A stretch of DNA of 11,014 nucleotides from Stereocaulon alpinum (Eukaryota > Ascomycota > Lecanoromycetes > Lecanorales > Stereocaulaceae), in assembly GCA_018257865.1 (NCBI GenBank), contig JAEUBA010000309.1, positions 1 through 11,014 of the forward strand. The letters are read 5' to 3'. The notes below the pieces were generated by a model. The model saw only the letters and a program-made list of their open reading frames with translations. It searched no databases and was not told the origin of the DNA. Position numbers and translations under genes: made by a program. Positions 7,646-11,014 of the stretch are shown here, in pieces. Every line of letters starts with the position of its first letter. Within the stretch, counting starts at the first letter, position 1.

Positions 7646-8214
7646 TACTACCCTATAATACGCTAATTTATACCTTAAGTATAGAGGTACGGCCCTACGA
7701 ATATAGCTCCTTTTCGCTATAAGGTAGTTTATATATAGAAGATCTACTGCTAACTCTTAGTAATAGGTAATACGTAGTATAATTATAGACTTACTATTAA
7801 TAATAAAGACTTACGACCTATTAATATTATTAAAGACTTGCTATTATAGTATAAGGGTAGTACTTATAAAATATATTATTACTAAAGAGGGAAAAGGAAG
7901 TAAAAGGAATAATATAGTAATATATCTACGCTAATATCGCTATAGGATTACTTTACTATAACCCCCGATTATAGTAATTATATTATAATAGTAACGTAAG
8001 TACGGGCTATAGTTATATTATTATAGATTTAGAGTATATTTATAATATCGTATAAGGTATAGGATAACTATAGTATAGAGACTCTTTCCCTTTCTTTTCC
8101 TATAAGATTTTAAAGGTTTTTAATAAGCTCTACCTACGTTACTAGCCCGCTTTTAGACCACCGCTATAAAGTAATTAAGTATAATAGCAAATTTACGCTA
8201 GCGGACTAGCGTCT
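7646..8214. other. AT-rich 3' region with no recognised gene
   Basis: No frame on either strand gives a recognisable product. Around 7787-7850 there are three AGACTTRC motifs alternating with TATTAATATTATTA-like blocks, a small degenerate repeat. CpA and TpG become more frequent from about 8140 (e.g. ACCACCGC, AGCAAATTT), marking the start of less mutated DNA. Confidence 0.5.
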
Positions 8215-8225
8215 AGAAGGGGAAG
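8215..8225 (+). other. Candidate polypurine tract of the chromovirus
   Basis: AGAAGGGGAAG ends four bases before the start of the downstream repeat copy (8230), where the polypurine tract of a + strand element should lie. It supports reading 8230-8352 as the 3' LTR. Confidence 0.45.
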
Positions 8226-8229
8226 TAAC

Positions 8230-8352
8230 TATAATATTTAGTAACTATTAGGGTCCGCTTAGTATTAGAAATAATATTAACAGGGTATTACCGCAGCGCT
8301 GTATATATAGGTAAAGGAAGACGTTATACTACCCCGCTCTATACTCGATAAG
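8230..8352 (+). repeat. Candidate 3' LTR of the chromovirus (direct repeat of 572-718)
   Basis: Collinear with 572-718 but lacks the 24-bp segment 611-634. It begins TATAATATTT and ends CTCGATAAG, directly joined to the TGTTAGG that opens the next element at 8353. Its right end may therefore be cut by that insertion. It keeps some CpA/TpG that are mutated in the other copy, and the reverse also occurs, as expected of independent RIP of two copies. Confidence 0.5.
8348..8352 (+). repeat. Candidate left target-site duplication ATAAG
   Basis: ATAAG precedes TGTTAGG at 8353 and recurs at 9709-9713 just after a TA end at 9708. Both positions are where a target duplication should lie, but a 5-bp AT-rich match has an appreciable chance of occurring by accident. 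Confidence 0.4.
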
Positions 8353-8539
8353 TGTTAGGTAATTATATAGAACAAGTCGATATAGATAGTATTCAACTAG
8401 AAGAACTAAACTAAAGAAGAAGAAGAATTAATACGTAGAGATTTCTTATACTACTACCCTTACTAAGCCCCGCTAAGCCTCCTACTAGGGTTAGGGTACA
8501 GCTATAATTATATACGATACCTATATATACGTAATATCA
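8353..8539 (-). repeat. LTR-like block with adjoining polypurine tract
   Basis: 187 bp from TG to CA. The first 74 bp are repeated at 9423-9497. On the minus strand the block starts TGATATTACG, has a TATATATAGG box within the first 25 bases (a plausible promoter TATA), and ends CTAACA. The nine-C run at 8540-8548 gives a convincing minus-strand polypurine tract. It is less RIP-affected than the left part of the window. Confidence 0.55.
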
Positions 8540-8691
8540 CCCCCCCCCTTAATAAGCGACGTCTACGGCGCTATAAGTATAGTACGCTAGCGGTATAGGG
8601 CGCCTATAGCGCTACTATTATAGTATTTCTCCCTTCTAAGTAGTATTCCTATTAGATCTAAATTAACTGCCGTTCGGCGGTAGGAAGAATA

Positions 8692-8790
8692 ATTAGACGA
8701 AACGAAAAGCTGTTAAGTAGGCTTACTATATCGCAGGGCTATTAAGCGGCCGAAAGATTAGACGAAATAAAAAGCTATTAAGTAGGCTTA
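8692..8790 (+). repeat. 34-bp direct repeat, two copies
   Basis: 8692-8725 and 8757-8790 share ATTAGACGAAA through TTAAGTAGGCTTA with three mismatches, all transitions. Both end in the AGTAGGCTTA motif that recurs across the region. Confidence 0.8.
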
Positions 8791-8798
8791 TTAGTATA

Positions 8799-8999
8799 GG
8801 TACTAAGTATCTCTCGTTTCTAGCTAAATTCTCGAGCGCCGCTGACTAATATAGGCGCCTAACTACCCTTATAGTAGGCTTACTATTTAAATATAGTACT
8901 AGGTATCTCTCGTTCCTAGCTAAATTCTCGAGCGCTGCTAACGTAGGCGTATTAGTAGGTGCTAGGTATCTCTCGTTCCTAGCTGAATTCTCGATTGCT
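8799..8999 (+). repeat. 45-bp repeat family, three copies
   Basis: Copies at 8799-8843, 8895-8939 and 8958-8999 share TAGGTATCTCTCGTTCCTAG (or close variants) and AGCTAAATTCTCGA. The spacings of 96 and 63 bp are unequal. Differences are mostly transitions. Confidence 0.8.
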
Positions 9000-9080
9000 A
9001 TTCAGCAGGCTTACTATTTAAATATATTATCTACTTAATATAGGGCTTCCGTTACCGTTCTAGTAGGCTTACTATCGCAG

Positions 9081-9169
9081 TAGCCTAGGCTCCTTACCTA
9101 GCTAAAAATCGATTCTATTTAGTAGGATTACTTCTCGCTATAGCCTAGGCTCCTTACCTAGCTAAAAAT
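9081..9169 (+). repeat. 29-bp perfect direct repeat, two copies
   Basis: TAGCCTAGGCTCCTTACCTA followed by GCTAAAAAT occurs identically at 9081-9109 and 9141-9169. Each contains the palindrome AGCCTAGGCT. Perfect identity in otherwise mutated DNA suggests a recent duplication or a sequence poor in RIP targets. Confidence 0.85.
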
Positions 9170-9422
9170 TAATCCTATTCGTCCTTAGTACACCTATACC
9201 TTAATTTATTCCATCGCGGTATTTAGGCGGCTGTGTGGGGAGGTAGGTAGGAGTTAATTTTAAAATTAGTATTATAAAGTGCTAGACTTAATACTAACGT
9301 TAGGTTAGGGTAGTTACTTAATTAGGCTTACTATTATAACTACTATAAGTACGGCTATTTTAAGTCGCCTACGCGACCGTGCTTGTTTTATATTACCAGT
9401 CAATAATAGAGTTTAGTTCTAA
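9170..9422. other. Non-coding interior sequence with a GT/GA-rich block
   Basis: No gene recognised. It includes a G-rich block (TGTGTGGGGAGGTAGGTAGG, about 9231-9250) and a 14-bp AT palindrome TAATTTTAAAATTA at about 9255-9268. CpA and TpG are more frequent here (e.g. CCAGTCAATA), so this part has been mutated less than the chromovirus. Confidence 0.45.
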
Positions 9423-9497
9423 TATTAGGTAATTATATAGAATAAGTCGATATAGATAGTATTTAACTAGAAGAACTAAACTAAAGAAGAAGAATAT
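9423..9497 (-). repeat. Second copy of the 74-bp LTR-terminal block
   Basis: Matches 8353 onward: TATTAGGTAATTATATAG through AACTAGAAGAACTAAACT and AAGAAGAAGAAT. It differs at a handful of sites, all transitions apart from a 3-bp GAA copy-number change, and then diverges abruptly. The opening TG reads TA here. It could be the U5 end of the right LTR or the edge of a separate solo LTR. Confidence 0.75.
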
Positions 9498-9929
9498 AAC
9501 GGGGTAGTTTAACTCCTACGGGTAAATTATATAGTATATTAAGCACTAAAAGGTAATAGAGATAGATAGTCGTTAAATTATCTTTAGCTAAGACTCCTCT
9601 CTATTATATAAGTTAAATATAAAGAGATAAGAATATATTCTTATAAAGGAAAACCCTTCCTTATTAATTGATTGATTTATACGCCTATTCTAGTATCTAT
9701 ATATACTAATAAGGGTGTTCTCTTATATTATTAGGAAATCTAGGGGGGTTAAAGGCCCTCTAGACGTAAAAGAAACCTTTCTAGAGTTACCCCTTCTAGC
9801 TAAAAACTTTCGCTTATTAGCTTACTTATTATTCTACTCCGCCTATCTAACCTTACCGCTAGGCTCTATAACACTGGTAATAATAATCTCTATTACCCTA
9901 ATAGGCCCTATAATACTCCAGTAGCTCCG
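9498..9929. other. AT-rich stretch between the LTR-like block and the LINE remnant; no credible gene
   Basis: A 69-codon open frame exists on the + strand (GTG at 9715, TAG at 9922) but looks accidental: hydrophobic, no ribosomal or family signal, and antisense to the tail of the LINE remnant. The minus strand is full of stops here and may be the LINE 3' untranslated region. Candidate target duplication ATAAG lies at 9709-9713. Confidence 0.45.
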
Positions 9930-11014
9930 CCGCCTTTAGCTTCTACTTATACTTAGGCTTCTTTATCTTTAGGGTTTTTATTACTAGTTCTACTTTAATA
10001 AGGAGTTTAGACTAGGAGAGCTATTCCTTAGTAAGTTAATACTATATTAGGAATCCTAACCTAACTAGCTATCTTATAACTACTCTTATACTAATAACCT
10101 TAACTAGTATAGTCCTAATATTATAAGTCTCTACCTCTTTAATAAGCTCCCTTTAAGTATTGCTAAGCTTTAGGTAGTATAGGAGAATATACTTTATATC
10201 CTAATTCCTTTATCTATAACTATAGCGGGTACTATAGACCCTTAGTACTCTTACCTTATAAAGGAAGTAGTTAAACCTATTCTTTTTACTTTAGAGTTAG
10301 ACTACTATTAAGCTTTCTACCTTCCTAAGCTTTAGGTAGTAGTTATACCTTTCTCTAAATAATAGTTTATTTTATACGGGTATACGAAAGTACTTAGGGA
10401 TAGTATCCTTATATACCTCCTACTACTTAATCTACTTCGCTATTACCTAGCCTTATATCTTTTTAGCTAGGATACCTATATCTTAATACTCCTTAATATC
10501 CGTTTTTAAGTTATACTAATATACCTTCCTCCTTATTACTATTACTACTTAATCCTAATCCTTTACCTTAAGCTCCTATAGGGCCTATTCTTCCTTTTCT
10601 AGTAATAAGGTTAGGCGTATTAGGCGCGCCCTTCCTCTCCTTCCCTATAGTCTCCTATAAATTAAGCGGTTACCTTTAATTATTAAGGAATATACTCCCC
10701 TTAGTGCCTAGTATCTTATAACTAGGGCGTCTAGATAAGTTTAGATAGGTATAATAACTACTTCTGCTTCTAAGACTTAGACTAGTATTACCTTATATAC
10801 TCTAAGTACTATCCGTAGGTAGTTATTCTATATTATTATAAGCGTCTTAACATACTTTTCTATAACTCCCCGCCCCCTAGTAGGGGTATATTATATTAGA
10901 GTAGCGAATATAAGTATAGGCCTTACCGCTATACTATATACCTTCCTATACTTCTTAAATATAGCTCCCTAAGTTAATCCTACTAGGTACTTAATCGCCT
11001 AGGCTTAAGTAGCG
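9930..11014 (-). pseudogene. LINE (non-LTR retrotransposon, Tad/I-like) ORF2 C-terminal part, RIP-degraded
   Basis: One minus-strand frame runs without any shift from the right edge to about 9930. First comes the end of the RT and its thumb (about 10950-10690): YSIAVRPILIFAT, then GVIEKYVKTLIII, a stop, NNYLRIVLRVYK and VLEAEV. This is the pattern of LINE RTs (SVARPVxxYxxPxW; QNxxLRxxLGAxKxTP; LExExxxxP). Next is a helical linker, then LRKVESLIVV and a C-terminal Cys/His-type motif near 10225-10170 (STRYSYR, a stop, RN, a stop, DIKYILLYY), where Cys and His read Tyr. This ending is common in fungal LINE ORF2 proteins. I see no RNase H domain. The element is truncated by the window on its 5' side, and stops at expected Gln/Trp positions show it is dead. 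Its true 3' end is not determined. Confidence 0.65.

Larger units (their letters stand above)
8716..9340 (+). repeat. Interspersed AGTAGGCTTACTAT motif, about seven copies
   Basis: Copies at 8716, 8781, 8873, 9004, 9062 and about 9322, with a weaker one at 9121 (AGTAGGATTACTT). Two are followed by TTAAATAT and two by a CGCAG-containing sequence. Spacing is irregular, so this is not a simple tandem array. The shared motif links the three other repeat families in this interior. Confidence 0.75.
8353..9708 (-). mobile_element. Candidate non-autonomous LTR element with repeat-mosaic interior
   Basis: Bounded by TGTTAGGTAATTATATAG at 8353 and a second copy of the same terminal block at 9423, in the same orientation. 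A run of nine C (8540-8548, a G-rich polypurine tract on the minus strand) directly follows a CA at 8538-8539. Read on the minus strand this gives PPT, then a 3' LTR opening TGATATTACG and ending CCTAACA (187 bp). The right LTR would run 9708-9423, sharing about 74 bp at its U5 end and a TATATATAG-like block near its start but no clear middle. ATAAG flanks both ends. The 880-bp interior has no coding sequence and is built of short interspersed repeats. The unequal LTRs (187 and 286 bp) are the main weakness: this may be two different solo LTRs sharing one end. Confidence 0.42.

Noticed and set aside
8540..8548. Nine-C run as a sequencing artefact or regulatory G-quadruplex
   Set aside because: Its position next to a CA terminus is better explained as a minus-strand polypurine tract, and a single G run cannot form a quadruplex alone.
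8692..9169. Possible CRISPR array
   Set aside because: Repeats belong to several families with irregular spacing and no uniform spacers, and the DNA is fungal in character.
9715..9924. 69-codon open frame on the + strand starting at GTG
   Set aside because: Hydrophobic, with no family signal or context, and antisense to the tail of the LINE remnant. The only sizeable open frame in DNA full of TAA/TAG is likely chance.
1..11014. tRNA, rRNA, riboswitch or bacterial-type promoter/terminator signals
   Set aside because: None seen on either strand. The base composition and element content are fungal.

Overview
This window is a fungal 'transposon graveyard'. Throughout most of it CpA and its complement TpG are almost missing, TpA is greatly over-used, and CpG survives. 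That is the mark of repeat-induced point mutation (RIP, C-to-T mainly at CpA, on both strands), which points to a filamentous ascomycete (Pezizomycotina); I cannot name the species. No intact gene is present. Because RIP makes substitutions but not indels, long dead reading frames can still be followed, and most in-frame stops fall where Gln (CAA/CAG) or Trp (TGG) codons would be expected.

Layout. Positions 1-571 hold the leader and N-terminal gag-like part of one degraded LTR element. From about 572 to 8352 lies a second, nearly whole Ty3/gypsy chromovirus on the + strand. It has a candidate 5' LTR (572-718), a leader, gag (frame 0, retrotransposon Gag core and a CCHC zinc knuckle), and pol (frame 2: protease-like region, reverse transcriptase, RNase H, integrase, C-terminal chromodomain). 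Then come about 1.9 kb of 3' sequence with a minus-strand Glu/Val-rich reading frame and pyrimidine-rich repeats, and a candidate 3' LTR (8230-8352) preceded by a purine tract.

Nested in the RNase H region of pol is a 691-bp non-autonomous LTR element (3518-4208). It has its own LTRs (152 and 129 bp), a polypurine tract, an internal 67-bp tandem array and a perfect 5-bp target duplication, GAGCG. It looks like a TRIM (terminal-repeat retrotransposon in miniature). Insert plus duplication is 696 bp (232 codons), so the host frame resumes unchanged.

A second candidate non-autonomous LTR element (8353-9708, minus orientation, target duplication ATAAG) seems to have landed at the right edge of the chromovirus 3' LTR. 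It carries no coding sequence but a dense mosaic of short interspersed repeats, and it keeps more CpA/TpG than the DNA to its left. The right end (about 9930-11014) is the 3' part of a non-LTR (LINE, Tad/I-like) ORF2 on the minus strand: the end of the RT, the thumb region and a C-terminal Cys/His motif.

The strongest finding is the pair of nested or adjacent non-coding LTR elements, both with internal tandem or interspersed repeats. The first is supported by every structural hallmark. The least explained piece is the minus-strand Glu/Val-rich frame between pol and the 3' LTR. All family assignments come from reading the translation by eye; no database search was run.
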